From assembly GCA_002786715.1 (NCBI GenBank), contig PCTW01000061.1, forward strand, positions 177,621 through 241,620: DNA of 64,000 nt. Direction: 5' to 3'. Both the position numbers and the translations under genes were made by a program. Below the pieces are notes generated by a model, which did no database searches, was not told where the DNA came from, and was given only the letters and a program-made list of their open reading frames with translations. This document shows, piece after piece, positions 18,295 through 28,169 of the stretch (within the stretch, counting starts at the first letter, position 1; every line of letters begins with the position of its first letter). Source of the DNA: Bdellovibrio sp. CG22_combo_CG10-13_8_21_14_all_39_27. Lineage in GTDB: Bacteria; Bdellovibrionota; Bacteriovoracia; Bacteriovoracales; Bacteriovoracaceae.

Positions 18295-19604
18295 ATTCTA
18301 TCCTTTTGAACACTTGAAATAGCAATAAAGGGGTTGCGTACTCGATAGCGTTGAACCCATTTCTCAGTGAGGCAACTGTAACCACCAACTCCATATCCTT
18401 CGCCCCAGCTATTGCTTGCAATGAAACAATAACGTCCTTCGGAGCGATAGAGGTCTGCTGGAAGTTTCATAAGTCCTAATAAAACTAAGGCGTGCCCTCC
18501 TGCGTGGGCATCAGTTTGACCTGAAAGATTTGAGTCCGATAATGTTACCAACCCTTCTGTTTCATAGAAGTTGGGAGAAAGTTTAAAGCCAGCAATAATG
18601 GGGTAACCCTTTTGTAAGCTATTAACAATCTCATTCATGGATTCAATTTTTGTGTAATTACTTATTTTGACTGCCCCTTGATGACACTGATTCATCAAGG
18701 GAATTTGTGTTTCATTGCCAGGTTTCGGGAGAGGATTATAAGGACAATTTTTTTCTAGAGGAATGTCAGCCTTTGTGGATTTGAAACTTTGGTCAATAGA
18801 TTGATTAACCCAAGAGCCTTTAGTCAAACAAGGTGAACGTTGACAATCAGGCTTGCTGGCATAGTAAAAATATTGCTCTGAGAGATCTATGTTCTGGCCA
18901 TTGGAAACGAGTATGCTTTCGATTGCTCTAATCGCAGAAAATGCAGCACAAGTTGGTCTTTGTCCTTGAGTTCTGACTGGAAGATTTAAGCTTCCTTTAA
19001 TTAAAATGACATCATCTTTAGGGAATACTTTTAACGGCTTCATTAATTTCTTTTTGGAAGAATAGGGGGCTCCTTCTCCTAAGTTAAAAGTTTGCTCTTT
19101 CACGATGGGCAATTCTTTTTTGAGAAAATGATCTCGGGCCATTTTCCATTTTTCCCAAGTTCGATTTCTTTGTTCAATCCATCCTTGGCGAGTTGCCTGA
19201 ACTTTTTCTCTATTCTTCTTTAAGTTGTTTGCGACTTTTTCTTGCAAAGTTTCAGGTCGATTTGGCTGTGCTGCTTCGTCTCTTTTTTCTTGTTCTCTCA
19301 TTGCTTTTATACGGGCCTTATTCGCGGCCATCATTTCTTGAATTTTCTTTTGTCCTGCACTCATTGGTTTTTCCGTCGGAATGGGTGCAGGTGTGGGAAT
19401 AGGCTTTTCATCTGGCTTAATGACTACCTCGTCAGGTGTCTTTTCTTGCCATTCCTGCTTATGCCCTGATTTTAACCAGAGAGTGCTTAAAATAATTTTT
19501 TCTTGTTCAGTGAGATCTTCTCCTCGGCTAATTTGAGGAGTATAGGTTTGGGCAAATGCGCACTCAAGACCAAGCAAACTTATCAAAAATATTCTTTTTA
19601 TCAT
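18291..19604 (-). CDS. Secreted papain-like (C1) cysteine protease
   Basis: A 437-residue protein with a signal peptide (about 1-18) and a long Lys/Glu/Arg-rich, partly coiled-coil propeptide-like region to about 170. The peptidase domain has all papain residues in order: Q213 (oxyanion hole), C219 in GQRPTCAAFSA, H371 in GGHALVLLGL and N398 in ASNSWGEGYG. The Q-to-C spacing of six equals that of papain. It should act in the periplasm or outside the cell. It is translationally coupled to pilT downstream, so it may be used at the cell surface. That link is inference. Confidence 0.9.
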   Translation of the reverse strand: MIKRIFLISLLGLECAFAQTYTPQISRGEDLTEQEKIILSTLWLKSGHKQEWQEKTPDEVVIKPDEKPIPTPAPIPTEKPMSAGQKKIQEMMAANKARIKAMREQEKRDEAAQPNRPETLQEKVANNLKKNREKVQATRQGWIEQRNRTWEKWKMARDHFLKKELPIVKEQTFNLGEGAPYSSKKKLMKPLKVFPKDDVILIKGSLNLPVRTQGQRPTCAAFSAIRAIESILVSNGQNIDLSEQYFYYASKPDCQRSPCLTKGSWVNQSIDQSFKSTKADIPLEKNCPYNPLPKPGNETQIPLMNQCHQGAVKISNYTKIESMNEIVNSLQKGYPIIAGFKLSPNFYETEGLVTLSDSNLSGQTDAHAGGHALVLLGLMKLPADLYRSEGRYCFIASNSWGEGYGVGGYSCLTEKWVQRYRVRNPFIAISSVQKDRI

Positions 19605-19627
19605 ACGACTAAGGTATCATAACCTAC

Positions 19628-20602
19628 ATGAAGATTCTTATCATTCGTTTTTCTAGTTTTGGAGATATCGTTCAGGCCATGAGCTGTCTGGAGGATCTTC
19701 ATCAGGCTTACCGCGAGCTAGAAGTTCATTGGCTGGTGCGAAATGATTTGAGTGAAGTTGTCGGTTTTGACCCGCGAGTCAAGGTCATTCCCTTTGATCG
19801 AAAATTAGGATTTTCCGGGCTCTGGAATTTGGCAAAGAATCTTCGAAATGAAAGATTTGATGCCGTCTATGATGCCCATTTTTCACTGCGTTCTAGAATT
19901 TTAAGATGGATGATCAAGCCATTGCCTTTTATTGGTCCTCGTTGGGTCGTGCGGAGCAAAGAGAGAATAAAAAGATTCTTTCTTTTTAAATTGCGTCTCA
20001 ATTTTTTTCCTAGACCATATAAAGGTATGAACTCTTATCGAGAGCCTCTTAAGAAATTAGGAATTCGCCCGGGTCTACTCACAAAACCTCAGTGGAATAT
20101 TCCTCAAGTTTCCCACGATCCTCAAGCGATCATTCTGTGTCCTTCGGCTGCATGGGAAATGAAACGTTGGCCTATCAATCATTGGATCAAGCTTATTGCA
20201 TTACTTCCTCAGCAACGCTTTTTAGTTTTAGGTGGACCAACGGATAGCTTCTGCCAAAGCATTGCTGATTCAGCTCCTGAGAGATGTTTAAACTTGGCAG
20301 GAAAAGTTTCTCTAAAAGATTCTTGTGCCATCGTAGCGCGAGCTCCCTTGGTGATAAGTGCTGACACAGGACTTATTCATGTCGCAGATTTATTGGGCGT
20401 CAAAGGGCTTTCATTAATGGGACCTACCGCCTTTGGTTTTTGTACAAATCCTCATATTGAAACTTTGGAAATTGATTTGAAATGCAGACCTTGTACTAAA
20501 GATGGAAGAGGCTCTTGCTCACAAAGCCTTTATCAAAAGTGCATGGTGGAAATTACGCCCGAGCATGTGTCTCAAAAAGCAATTGAAATGCTTACTCGTT
20601 AA
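19628..20602 (+). CDS. Glycosyltransferase family 9 (heptosyltransferase-like)
   Basis: A 324-residue GT-B enzyme. The N-terminus MKILIIRFSSFGDIVQAM is the typical heptosyltransferase opening, and the nucleotide-sugar site at the C-terminal half shows SADTGLIHVADLLG followed by a GPT motif. Family members add heptose or related sugars to the lipopolysaccharide core at the inner membrane. The start lies only 23 bases from the divergent protease gene and no clear ribosome site is seen. The end overlaps the convergent deaminase-like gene by 11 bases. Sugar specificity cannot be read. Confidence 0.88.
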   Translation: MKILIIRFSSFGDIVQAMSCLEDLHQAYRELEVHWLVRNDLSEVVGFDPRVKVIPFDRKLGFSGLWNLAKNLRNERFDAVYDAHFSLRSRILRWMIKPLPFIGPRWVVRSKERIKRFFLFKLRLNFFPRPYKGMNSYREPLKKLGIRPGLLTKPQWNIPQVSHDPQAIILCPSAAWEMKRWPINHWIKLIALLPQQRFLVLGGPTDSFCQSIADSAPERCLNLAGKVSLKDSCAIVARAPLVISADTGLIHVADLLGVKGLSLMGPTAFGFCTNPHIETLEIDLKCRPCTKDGRGSCSQSLYQKCMVEITPEHVSQKAIEMLTR

Positions 20603-22235
20603 CGCAAAACTTTTTTCTCATTTGCCAAAGCAGGCTACTAATATAAGCGCGACGCGATTCTTTGGTTGTTACCATGAGTAGCTTGGTGATCTTGAGATTA
20701 TCAGGATCAGAGAAGAGTAGGATTAACATTTCTTGGATAAAATCAGTGTTGAGAGTGATGTAATTATCTGTACCCACTCCTAAAGTAACACCTTTTTTCT
20801 CCCACCATGAAAAAGGATGGTCCTTATAATCAGGAAAGGCTCCAGTCAATTTCATGTTTGAAGAAGGGAGGGCCACAAGTGACACTTCTTTATTGATAAG
20901 GCGGTTAAGTACATCGTGTTGATAACTTTCAACTTCTCTTGCCGCATGAAATTTCGTTTTGAGAAAACTTAGCTGTTCAATTTCAGTTAGAGGAACACCT
21001 TGAATGAGCTTATCTCTAACGATGAGGTCACGCCATTCCATGTCCATTATTTCGTGATACTCAATATTTTTTGGATTCAATCCATTACTTTTCTCATTCT
21101 CTTCCATTACTCTTTGAAACATACGATGGTAATAATAGTTGGGATTGATACCAAGACTTAGACCATGCTCTAGAGTATCTACTCGCCAAATGTTCATGGC
21201 ATTGTCCACAGATTGGATACCTTTCTTTAAACTTTTCCAGGTTTCCCCGTGGTGAGAGCGAATTTTGAATCCTTCGTATTGTAGTTTTCTAAAGCCTGCC
21301 TTCATTTGCATGAAATGGGCCTTGCGATAAAGTTCTTTTTCATCGCCAACAGTATCAACTTCAACTAAATGATCATTCAGTTCTGGAAATTTTTTGACCA
21401 GTTCGATGATTTTTTCACATTGATAAAGAAAGTGTTCTTCTTTCGTTTTGAAATTTTCGTTATCAAAAAATTCTGCTTCCTTTCGAAAGCAAGGGGATAA
21501 AATAAATTGATAAAAAGGATGCTCGTTTTGAAAGCGCTTAAAGCCTTCATACAGCCCCATGACAACATCTTCTTCGTTCACCGATTCAAGACCTGGTATT
21601 TGTTCTGATTTATCTGTCGTGGCACGAGAGAGCGTAAACTTAAGTCGAATAGAACCGACGTTGTACTTGTTATAAAGTTCACTCGCCATATGATAGGCGG
21701 CTTCAACGTGAGCTTCCTTTGAGTAGAGAACGAGTTTGGGGAGATAGAGAATTCGCAAGTATTCTTTAAATTGCTCGCCCTCTTTGAGACGAATAAGATT
21801 ATCTACATCTTCGACTGATTTAATAGGGATCGATTTTACTCCGTAGGCTTGTATAATTTTTTCTTCGTAAATTTTTCGATTTGGTCCTTCCAGGAGGACT
21901 TTTAATCTTGGGTAAAGAAATTCTGCCGACATAGATCCCGTAAGGTGAATATGTTCTTCATGATAGGGGAGTGGAAAATGTCTAAAAAATTCAAAAAATG
22001 CCTTCGCCACAGAATGATTCAGCAATGTGTAGACATCAATTTCATCTTGATGAAAGTCTGCAAGTAATCGTTGAAATTCTAAAATTAATTTATGTGAAGT
22101 TCTTTTGGCTTTAAGAGTTGGTGAGTGCATGAGGAGTTCTAAAGTGTCATTGAGAGAAATGCCATTGGTCTCACTAATTATAGTGATGAGTTCTTGCATG
22201 AGTTCGTTGATGTTTTCCTGTGTAACTTTAGGCAT
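20592..22235 (-). CDS. Adenosine-deaminase-like metal hydrolase, extended form
   Basis: A 547-residue protein, about 200 longer than normal adenosine deaminase. The family residues are in the right order: HIHLTGS (metal ligands H95 and H97), IRSHHGE (third metal His and catalytic Glu), DTLEHG, ALPSSN (compare CPxSN) and GTDN (metal Asp). The extra length comes from a ~90-residue N-terminal helical part and a ~95-residue insert between DTLEHG and ALPSSN. The usual Asp-Asp pair is Asp-Asn here, so substrate could differ from adenosine. It is probably cytoplasmic and purine-related. The J-protein gene ends 14 bases upstream of the start. Confidence 0.8.
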   Translation of the reverse strand: MPKVTQENINELMQELITIISETNGISLNDTLELLMHSPTLKAKRTSHKLILEFQRLLADFHQDEIDVYTLLNHSVAKAFFEFFRHFPLPYHEEHIHLTGSMSAEFLYPRLKVLLEGPNRKIYEEKIIQAYGVKSIPIKSVEDVDNLIRLKEGEQFKEYLRILYLPKLVLYSKEAHVEAAYHMASELYNKYNVGSIRLKFTLSRATTDKSEQIPGLESVNEEDVVMGLYEGFKRFQNEHPFYQFILSPCFRKEAEFFDNENFKTKEEHFLYQCEKIIELVKKFPELNDHLVEVDTVGDEKELYRKAHFMQMKAGFRKLQYEGFKIRSHHGETWKSLKKGIQSVDNAMNIWRVDTLEHGLSLGINPNYYYHRMFQRVMEENEKSNGLNPKNIEYHEIMDMEWRDLIVRDKLIQGVPLTEIEQLSFLKTKFHAAREVESYQHDVLNRLINKEVSLVALPSSNMKLTGAFPDYKDHPFSWWEKKGVTLGVGTDNYITLNTDFIQEMLILLFSDPDNLKITKLLMVTTKESRRAYISSLLWQMRKKFCVNE

Positions 22236-22249
22236 TTTGTCCTTCTTTT

Positions 22250-23305
22250 CTATTTTTTGTTTTGTTGGATTATATTATAGGCCAACTGGATTTGGGCAAA
22301 GTTCTCAGTGGCAATTTTTTCAAATTCTGAGGGGATTCCCTTGGAAATCAATTTATCTGGATGGCGCTCGACTGCCAACTTTTTATAACGCTTTTTAATG
22401 ACTTCTAACGGAGTATTTTGGTCGGCTTCAAAAATGACCAATGCCCCTTCGTAATCCTTTGAGTTTTTAAGCTCGGGCAGGGGCATCAAAGTTTTAAAAA
22501 ACTCTAAGATTGATTGGAGTTCTAAAAGCAGCTCGGCCTTCGTTTTAAAACCTTTTTTGTTTTTGACCCACTTAATAAGAATAATCTCTTTTTCCTGTGG
22601 AGCATAAGACCATTGATCATTGCCTTGAAGAGCGCTTAATTTTGCCTTATCTAAATCTCTGCCCTGTAGCATTGAGCCTACGGTTAATCTCACTTTCTCC
22701 ATTTGGGCCGTGGTGATCTTGAGAATTCTTGCGAGCTCCTGATCCTTTGCTCCAAAGAGAAAGATATCGGCGAAGAGGAAGCTTTCTAATACGGAAGTAA
22801 TCTGTTCAATGAGGAGAGGTTCAGAGCCTACGGGTGGCAAGAAGAGATCTCGTTTGTCACAAAATCGAATCATATCAAATAGCTCTTGAGACTCAATTCT
22901 GGTCCCCATGGATTGGCTAATCTTCTGTGAAATTTTTGTGATCAAGTCGGACGCTCCCCACTCAAGTGAGTCCCAAAGAGTTAAAACTGTTTTCAGGGCT
23001 TCTAAGTTTTTAGCTTTATTCTTTGAAGCTTCGAGAAAGGCATCTTTGTAAAACTGATGAGTAGGCGAACTTTTTTTAGTATTTTGAGTGACGGCACTAT
23101 TGGCCCCTGTGCCAATTGTCGCACGCATCATTTGTTTTTTGTTTTCGATCAGCATATCAATATCTTTTGCTGATTGGCTCCTTTTGTTACCAGTAAAATA
23201 TTCAGAAAATAAATTCCAAAGCATGGGAAGAATGAATCGCCCTAGAAACCAAACACCGACTGAAATCATCAGAAGTCGGAATAAAAGTTCTCTTGTACTA
23301 GTCAT
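22250..23305 (-). CDS. Membrane-anchored J-domain protein
   Basis: A 351-residue protein with one N-terminal membrane helix (about 8-28), a helical central region, and a C-terminal J-domain (about 285-351) whose Hsp70-activating motif is intact (VERHPDKL). The central part resembles TerB/DjlA-like helical domains only loosely. Architecture is like DjlA (membrane helix plus C-terminal J-domain), so it probably recruits DnaK to the inner membrane. It precedes the deaminase-like gene in the same direction with a 14-base gap. Confidence 0.8.
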   Translation of the reverse strand: MTSTRELLFRLLMISVGVWFLGRFILPMLWNLFSEYFTGNKRSQSAKDIDMLIENKKQMMRATIGTGANSAVTQNTKKSSPTHQFYKDAFLEASKNKAKNLEALKTVLTLWDSLEWGASDLITKISQKISQSMGTRIESQELFDMIRFCDKRDLFLPPVGSEPLLIEQITSVLESFLFADIFLFGAKDQELARILKITTAQMEKVRLTVGSMLQGRDLDKAKLSALQGNDQWSYAPQEKEIILIKWVKNKKGFKTKAELLLELQSILEFFKTLMPLPELKNSKDYEGALVIFEADQNTPLEVIKKRYKKLAVERHPDKLISKGIPSEFEKIATENFAQIQLAYNIIQQNKK

Positions 23306-23374
23306 CGCAAAAGTCTCGATTAGTGGTTAGAATCTATTCTAGGTCAATTTGTTTAACTTTTCCTATGAGGAAAG

Positions 23375-24379
23375 ATGATTAAGTGGAAATTAGAGCCTCG
23401 TGAACTCATCCTCGACTTCACCTGGAACATTGCAAGAGGAAGTCTCGATCGCAAAACGAATTATTTTGTAACCGTCGAAGAAGAGGGATACAAGGGAGTT
23501 GGTGAAGCGGCCTTTAAAACAGCAGAGATTATAAATCCTGTTGAATTGACGGCGAGCTTTGATGAATTTGTCGCTTCCCTTGATACTCACTTAGGTGGTG
23601 CGGAACATCTTACTGATAAATTGGAAGCTGCCCATTTGCCGGCGGCTTTGAGATTTGCTCTCGAGTCTGCCTATATTCACTTTTTGGCGCAATTGTCTGA
23701 GAAGAATGTTCATCAAGTTTTAGGAGTTAATCGACTGGCAAAAGCGGAAACTTCTTTTTCCATGCCCATTATGGGATTGCAAGAAGCAAAAGATTTTTTT
23801 AATCAACGAGATCTCTCTCGTTTTAAAGCACTAAAACTTAAAGTGAATAAGCAAACCGATCCAAAGTACATTCACCAAATGTCCGAGCTTTTTAATGGAC
23901 GCATTCGATTGGATGCCAATGAAGCTTTTCCGACAAACGAAGAGTACATGTATTTTGAGAGAGAGTTACTCAATCTCAAAGACCGTATTGATTTTGTGGA
24001 GCAGCCATTGCCGGCGAGTGAGCACGAAGCTTATTTTGAATTGAAATTTATGAGGACAATTCCTCTCATGGCCGACGAAAGTTTGCTTGATCAAGAAGTG
24101 ACGAAGTATTTCATCGAACGCTTTGATGGAGTGAATATCAAATTACAAAAAGCCGGTGGCTATCTCAAGGCTCTTAGGCAATTGCGAAAGGCAAAAGAGC
24201 TTAAGCTTAAAACAATGCTAGGTTGTATGGTTGAGTCAGGACTTGGAATTTCCAGTGCGCTCAATATCGCTTACGGTTTTGATTATCTCGATCTCGATGG
24301 TTCGCTCTTTTTAAAAAGTGATCCTTTTCCTCTTGTCATTGAAGAGAAAGGACAGCTTCTTTACGGCGAACTTCATTAA
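23375..24379 (+). CDS. Dipeptide epimerase (enolase superfamily)
   Basis: A 334-residue TIM-barrel enzyme of the muconate-lactonising subgroup. The L-Ala-D/L-Glu epimerase pattern is complete: KxK at K154/K156, metal ligands D180, E209 (VEQPL) and D234 (MADES), and the opposing base K256 in NIKLQKAGG. Such enzymes recycle peptidoglycan-derived dipeptides, which fits a lifestyle of digesting cell walls. AGGAAAG precedes the ATG. It faces the outer-membrane gene tail-to-tail with three bases between them. Exact dipeptide specificity is inferred. Confidence 0.87.
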   Translation: MIKWKLEPRELILDFTWNIARGSLDRKTNYFVTVEEEGYKGVGEAAFKTAEIINPVELTASFDEFVASLDTHLGGAEHLTDKLEAAHLPAALRFALESAYIHFLAQLSEKNVHQVLGVNRLAKAETSFSMPIMGLQEAKDFFNQRDLSRFKALKLKVNKQTDPKYIHQMSELFNGRIRLDANEAFPTNEEYMYFERELLNLKDRIDFVEQPLPASEHEAYFELKFMRTIPLMADESLLDQEVTKYFIERFDGVNIKLQKAGGYLKALRQLRKAKELKLKTMLGCMVESGLGISSALNIAYGFDYLDLDGSLFLKSDPFPLVIEEKGQLLYGELH

Positions 24380-24382
24380 CAA

Positions 24383-25639
24383 TTAAAAGAAGATTCTGAG
24401 CTCAAGATCGTAGCGAGAATAATTCGGTGTATTCTGGCCGGAATACATTTGTTGTGTCGCGAGAGTTAGATTTAAAGGGACCCAAAAATCTCCACGCTTA
24501 AAAGAATTAATAGTCGTTAAATTAATCGCAGCTCTCCAAGATTGCATAACGATCATCGGATTGGTTTCTTCTAAAGCACGATTGGCACGCTCATCATTTG
24601 ATTCGTAAGTAGAGGCTCCTGTGACACTATAAAGGTGCCCAACTTGAAGCTCCATCCAATCGAGAGCGTGATAAGTTGCAAACATATTCCATTCGTATTT
24701 GTTTCCTAATTTTTCTTTAAATGTACCTTTTTGAGAGGATACTTGTGGGTAATTTACATTTTCTGGAACTCTCAACGTTTTAGTGGCCGCCATTTGGTGA
24801 GTGTATCTAAAGAAAGAATCAAAACTCACCCAGTAAGAAGGGAGAGTATAACCACCGCCGAATTCTCCAAAGACATCAGCTTGACCATCACCAAAAGCGA
24901 AGTCTTGAATAAGATCAGGATCGTCTTCTCGTCCCGTAGGTAAGGTTACTCCAGTAGTGACTGCAAGACCTGCGCGATTCCAATTTGTCAGACGGTGGAT
25001 AATTCCAAGTTCCAGATCACCTAAGTCTTGTGCTTGCCAATTTCCAATGGGCTTATACCCAAAATAATTAACGATGACCGATTGAAGAAGCTCACCGTTT
25101 GCATCGGGAAGCTGTTGAGCGAGATTGGCCACTGCTTGAGCAGCAGAATTATTTCCTTGGGCCTGAAGGGCATTGGCCACTTCAGCGTGGTTGTTCTGCT
25201 TTGTTCGAACAATGTCTATATTAACCTGTCCACGATAGAGAGGAAGATAGCCGTAGAAAGTCGTTTCATTGGTCAGACCCCAACCGAGCCCAAAAGCTTG
25301 TACGGTGGCATTGGCCTTTCCGTCGATTTGATATTCTCCAAAGGTGAATTTTTCATAAGCCTCTTGAGAAATATTCTTTAAATACTCGAGAACAGATTGA
25401 GTGCTCTCAGATAGGTTCGCTAAATTGCTAGAATCGAGAGGTAAGCTAAAATGATATTGAGATTCAGACTTATTAGATGTGTATTCTGAGTTGACGGTAT
25501 CGGTTTTGGTTAAATGGTAAACCATAGTCCGCACTCCCTTTGGGAGAGTGTCGTAATAGGCAGCAAAACCCGTAGAAGAAAGTGCCGATGCCATCAAAGT
25601 GATTGAAATCACGAAGTTGTTTAGTCTGTTAAAACCCAT
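24383..25639 (-). CDS. Predicted outer-membrane beta-barrel protein
   Basis: A 418-residue protein with a signal peptide (about 1-27, ending near STGFAA), alternating polar/aromatic strands throughout, and a C-terminal phenylalanine after YDLELRIFF, the usual insertion signal for the BAM machinery. The repeated GxxTxLPTGREDDPD-type turns are seen in bacterial outer-membrane porin or phenol-degradation meta-pathway-like families. I cannot name the family with certainty. No substrate is suggested. It is transcribed divergently from a lipoprotein gene across a 172-base gap. Confidence 0.7.
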   Translation of the reverse strand: MGFNRLNNFVISITLMASALSSTGFAAYYDTLPKGVRTMVYHLTKTDTVNSEYTSNKSESQYHFSLPLDSSNLANLSESTQSVLEYLKNISQEAYEKFTFGEYQIDGKANATVQAFGLGWGLTNETTFYGYLPLYRGQVNIDIVRTKQNNHAEVANALQAQGNNSAAQAVANLAQQLPDANGELLQSVIVNYFGYKPIGNWQAQDLGDLELGIIHRLTNWNRAGLAVTTGVTLPTGREDDPDLIQDFAFGDGQADVFGEFGGGYTLPSYWVSFDSFFRYTHQMAATKTLRVPENVNYPQVSSQKGTFKEKLGNKYEWNMFATYHALDWMELQVGHLYSVTGASTYESNDERANRALEETNPMIVMQSWRAAINLTTINSFKRGDFWVPLNLTLATQQMYSGQNTPNYSRYDLELRIFF

Positions 25640-25811
25640 GAGGCAATATAACGCAATGCAATTAGACTTGCACCCCTTTTTGCTCGAGCGAGTAACTCTT
25701 TCACATAGAAAATATTTACAAGTTGGTCAATTCTGCTTGGTATCCGTGGACGGGTTGCGGTATAAGCGGTAAGCTCAACGAGCACAATCGTATTAGGGAG
25801 ACATTTTCGAG

Positions 25812-26573
25812 ATGAAAAAATCGAATTTTTTGGCATTCATTTTACTTGGAATGAGCATCTTTGGATGTGTTCAGGAAAAAATTACGCCAGCATTCGAAGC
25901 TCAAAAAGACCCTAAACGCTCGTTTTACGTGAGTGTTCCCATTAGCGAGATTACTGTTATTGATCAATTCGGCCAAGATATTGGAGATATTCCTGTTGTC
26001 GGTGGAATTTTTCAAGAACTCGCTCGCATGTTCGCAAATATTGCGATCGACAACGATAATGGTTCTCAAGTTTATGTAGAGCCATCACTCTTTCGTTTCC
26101 AAGAGCTTAATCGCGTTGATTTTTCAATCGTCACTAAACTTAATCTTGAAAAGGTGTTGTTAAAAGCATCTTTGAGAAATCCTGATCTCAATTTAGTTCT
26201 GGAAAATGGTGAGGAAGGACAAAAGGCTAAAGATCCTTCGTTGAAGTTTATTAAAAGACTTGAAGTTTATGTCTCTCACGATGTTGAGCATTTTGAAGAC
26301 ATGAAGAAGATATACAAATCGAAAGAAATGCCATTGCCTTTGAAGAATTCAGTACTTCTATTGAGCTATGACAAAAAGCAAAGTCCTAATTCACTTGGTT
26401 GCGATAACAAGTGTGTTGATCTAAAAATATCAGATGTCGATTGGAAAGCTTTACTTGATCAAAATCGTGACTTTATTGTTCAAACTGTTTTGATTGTTGA
26501 TGCTGTTCCAGAAGCTAATATGAAGTTGGGTGGAACAGTCAATTTCTCTCTCGGTATCGATCTCGGTTTCTAA
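25812..26573 (+). CDS. Lipoprotein of unknown function
   Basis: A 253-residue protein with a lipoprotein signal peptide and lipidation site at C19 (FGC). I do not recognise the rest. It has a mixed alpha/beta pattern, with residues 30-60 (VSVPISEITVIDQ...) and several later strands, and a second Cys pair near residues 197-201 (GCDNKC) that could form a disulfide. GGGAG precedes the ATG at eight bases. A separate MltD-like lipoprotein gene follows after about 100 bases. Confidence 0.75.
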   Translation: MKKSNFLAFILLGMSIFGCVQEKITPAFEAQKDPKRSFYVSVPISEITVIDQFGQDIGDIPVVGGIFQELARMFANIAIDNDNGSQVYVEPSLFRFQELNRVDFSIVTKLNLEKVLLKASLRNPDLNLVLENGEEGQKAKDPSLKFIKRLEVYVSHDVEHFEDMKKIYKSKEMPLPLKNSVLLLSYDKKQSPNSLGCDNKCVDLKISDVDWKALLDQNRDFIVQTVLIVDAVPEANMKLGGTVNFSLGIDLGF

Positions 26574-26671
26574 GCGGCATTTCTTGCCGGCATAACAAGT
26601 CCATGCTTGAGAATTTCTCCAATTAAGAGACAATAAGATGTCTTTTGTTTTTACATATTTGGAGAATTAAA

Positions 26672-28123
26672 TTGAAAAAAATTATCTCACTCTTAACTCT
26701 TAATTCCATGATTCTTTTATCTTCTTGTGCAGGGATAAAACCTAGTAATCAAGTGATGTCAGAGAAAGATGCAGTTGAAACACAACAGGCATCTCAAGCG
26801 ATTGAAATCATTCCTGGCGCGCCAATGGAATTGGCTGAAGTAAGAAATGATAATACTGAAGTTTTAAGCCAAGTTGAATATGACGAATCAGACGAGAGCA
26901 GTGAAGAAATTATTCATGAAAGAAATGTTACGAACGAAAAATTAAATCATGAAATTAGCATCGTTGCGAAGAAGTCTTCAGACAAATCAAGTGAGCTAAA
27001 ACTTAAATTCTTCCAAAAACATTATGACTTTTGGAAAAACTATTTTACCAAAAGAGACAGTGAACGCTTTATGCGCCATTTGGATAACGCCAGAACATAT
27101 TATCCGATCGTGACTAAAATTTTGCGTGAACAAAATATGCCAGAAGAGTTGTTCTTCGTAGGAATGATCGAATCTGGTTACAACATGAAAATTAGAAGTC
27201 GAGCAAGTGCCGTTGGCCCTTGGCAATTTATCAAAGGGACTGCTCATCGTTATGGATTAAGAGTGGATTCTCAAGTCGATGAAAGAAGAAACCTCTACAA
27301 ATCAACAGTCGCGGCCGCCAACTATTTTAGAGATCTCTATAATATTTTTGGAAACTGGGAATTGGCGCTATGTGCTTACAACTCAGGTGAATACCGAGTG
27401 ATCAATGCCATTAGAAAAGGTAACACTAGAGATTATAGAGAATTAGTTGCGAAGAAATTGCTTCCAAAAGAAACCATTTACTACATTCCAAAAGTGGCGG
27501 CAGCTCAAGACATTGCCAGCAAACTTGGGCTCAATAGCGAGAGAAAACAAGAAACAAAAATGTTTCAAAATGCAGAGCCAATCACTGTGAAGAGAACATT
27601 TTCATTATCGCAATTGGCTAAAAAGACAGGGGTGAGTAAATCGAGCATTCTTGCATTAAACCCAGATCTTAAGCGCGATCAAATTAGAGTAGGGAGAAGA
27701 TCACATACTTTGTATCTTCCAACCAAAATTGATAGTCAGAAAATTGCAGAGTTGACCAAAGAGTCATCAAGAACTGTCGCAAGTAGTACGCGCTCAAAGG
27801 CAATTAAGCCTGTTCGCACACAAAAAGAACTTGTTTACAAAGTAAAACGCGGCGATCACCTCACAAAAATCGCTGGTCTGTTTGATGTCAGTATCAGCGA
27901 TATCAAAAAGCGAAATAATTTAAGACGCAACAAGCTCTTTGTGGGACAAAAGCTGGTCATTCCTGCTGTTAGAATTAGAGTTTATACAGTCAAAAGAGGG
28001 GATAATCTTTATCGCATTGCTCGAAAGTTCAACACTTCCGTGGAAATCATCATTGCGGTGAACTCATTGTCCAAGGGTCGTATTTACCCACAACAAGTGA
28101 TTAAGATTCCAGAGCCATCTTAA
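26672..28123 (+). CDS. mltD: MltD-like lytic transglycosylase lipoprotein with LysM domains
   Basis: I chose the TTG at 26672 because GGAG lies seven bases ahead and it opens a clean lipoprotein signal (MKKIIS... LLSSC). The frame also extends to an earlier TTG at 26645. The protein has 483 residues. The transglycosylase domain (about 130-285) carries catalytic E167 in GMIESGYN, then ASAVGPWQFI and AYNSGE, the family 1D signatures. Two clear LysM domains follow near the C-terminus (VKRGDHLTKIAGLF and VKRGDNLYRIARKF), preceded by a degenerate third. It cleaves peptidoglycan glycan strands from the outer-membrane inner face. Confidence 0.92.
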   Translation: MKKIISLLTLNSMILLSSCAGIKPSNQVMSEKDAVETQQASQAIEIIPGAPMELAEVRNDNTEVLSQVEYDESDESSEEIIHERNVTNEKLNHEISIVAKKSSDKSSELKLKFFQKHYDFWKNYFTKRDSERFMRHLDNARTYYPIVTKILREQNMPEELFFVGMIESGYNMKIRSRASAVGPWQFIKGTAHRYGLRVDSQVDERRNLYKSTVAAANYFRDLYNIFGNWELALCAYNSGEYRVINAIRKGNTRDYRELVAKKLLPKETIYYIPKVAAAQDIASKLGLNSERKQETKMFQNAEPITVKRTFSLSQLAKKTGVSKSSILALNPDLKRDQIRVGRRSHTLYLPTKIDSQKIAELTKESSRTVASSTRSKAIKPVRTQKELVYKVKRGDHLTKIAGLFDVSISDIKKRNNLRRNKLFVGQKLVIPAVRIRVYTVKRGDNLYRIARKFNTSVEIIIAVNSLSKGRIYPQQVIKIPEPS

Positions 28124-28169
28124 CCATTCTTCCGTTTAGTTTTTCCAATTAGTTTGCTAAATTAGTAAG

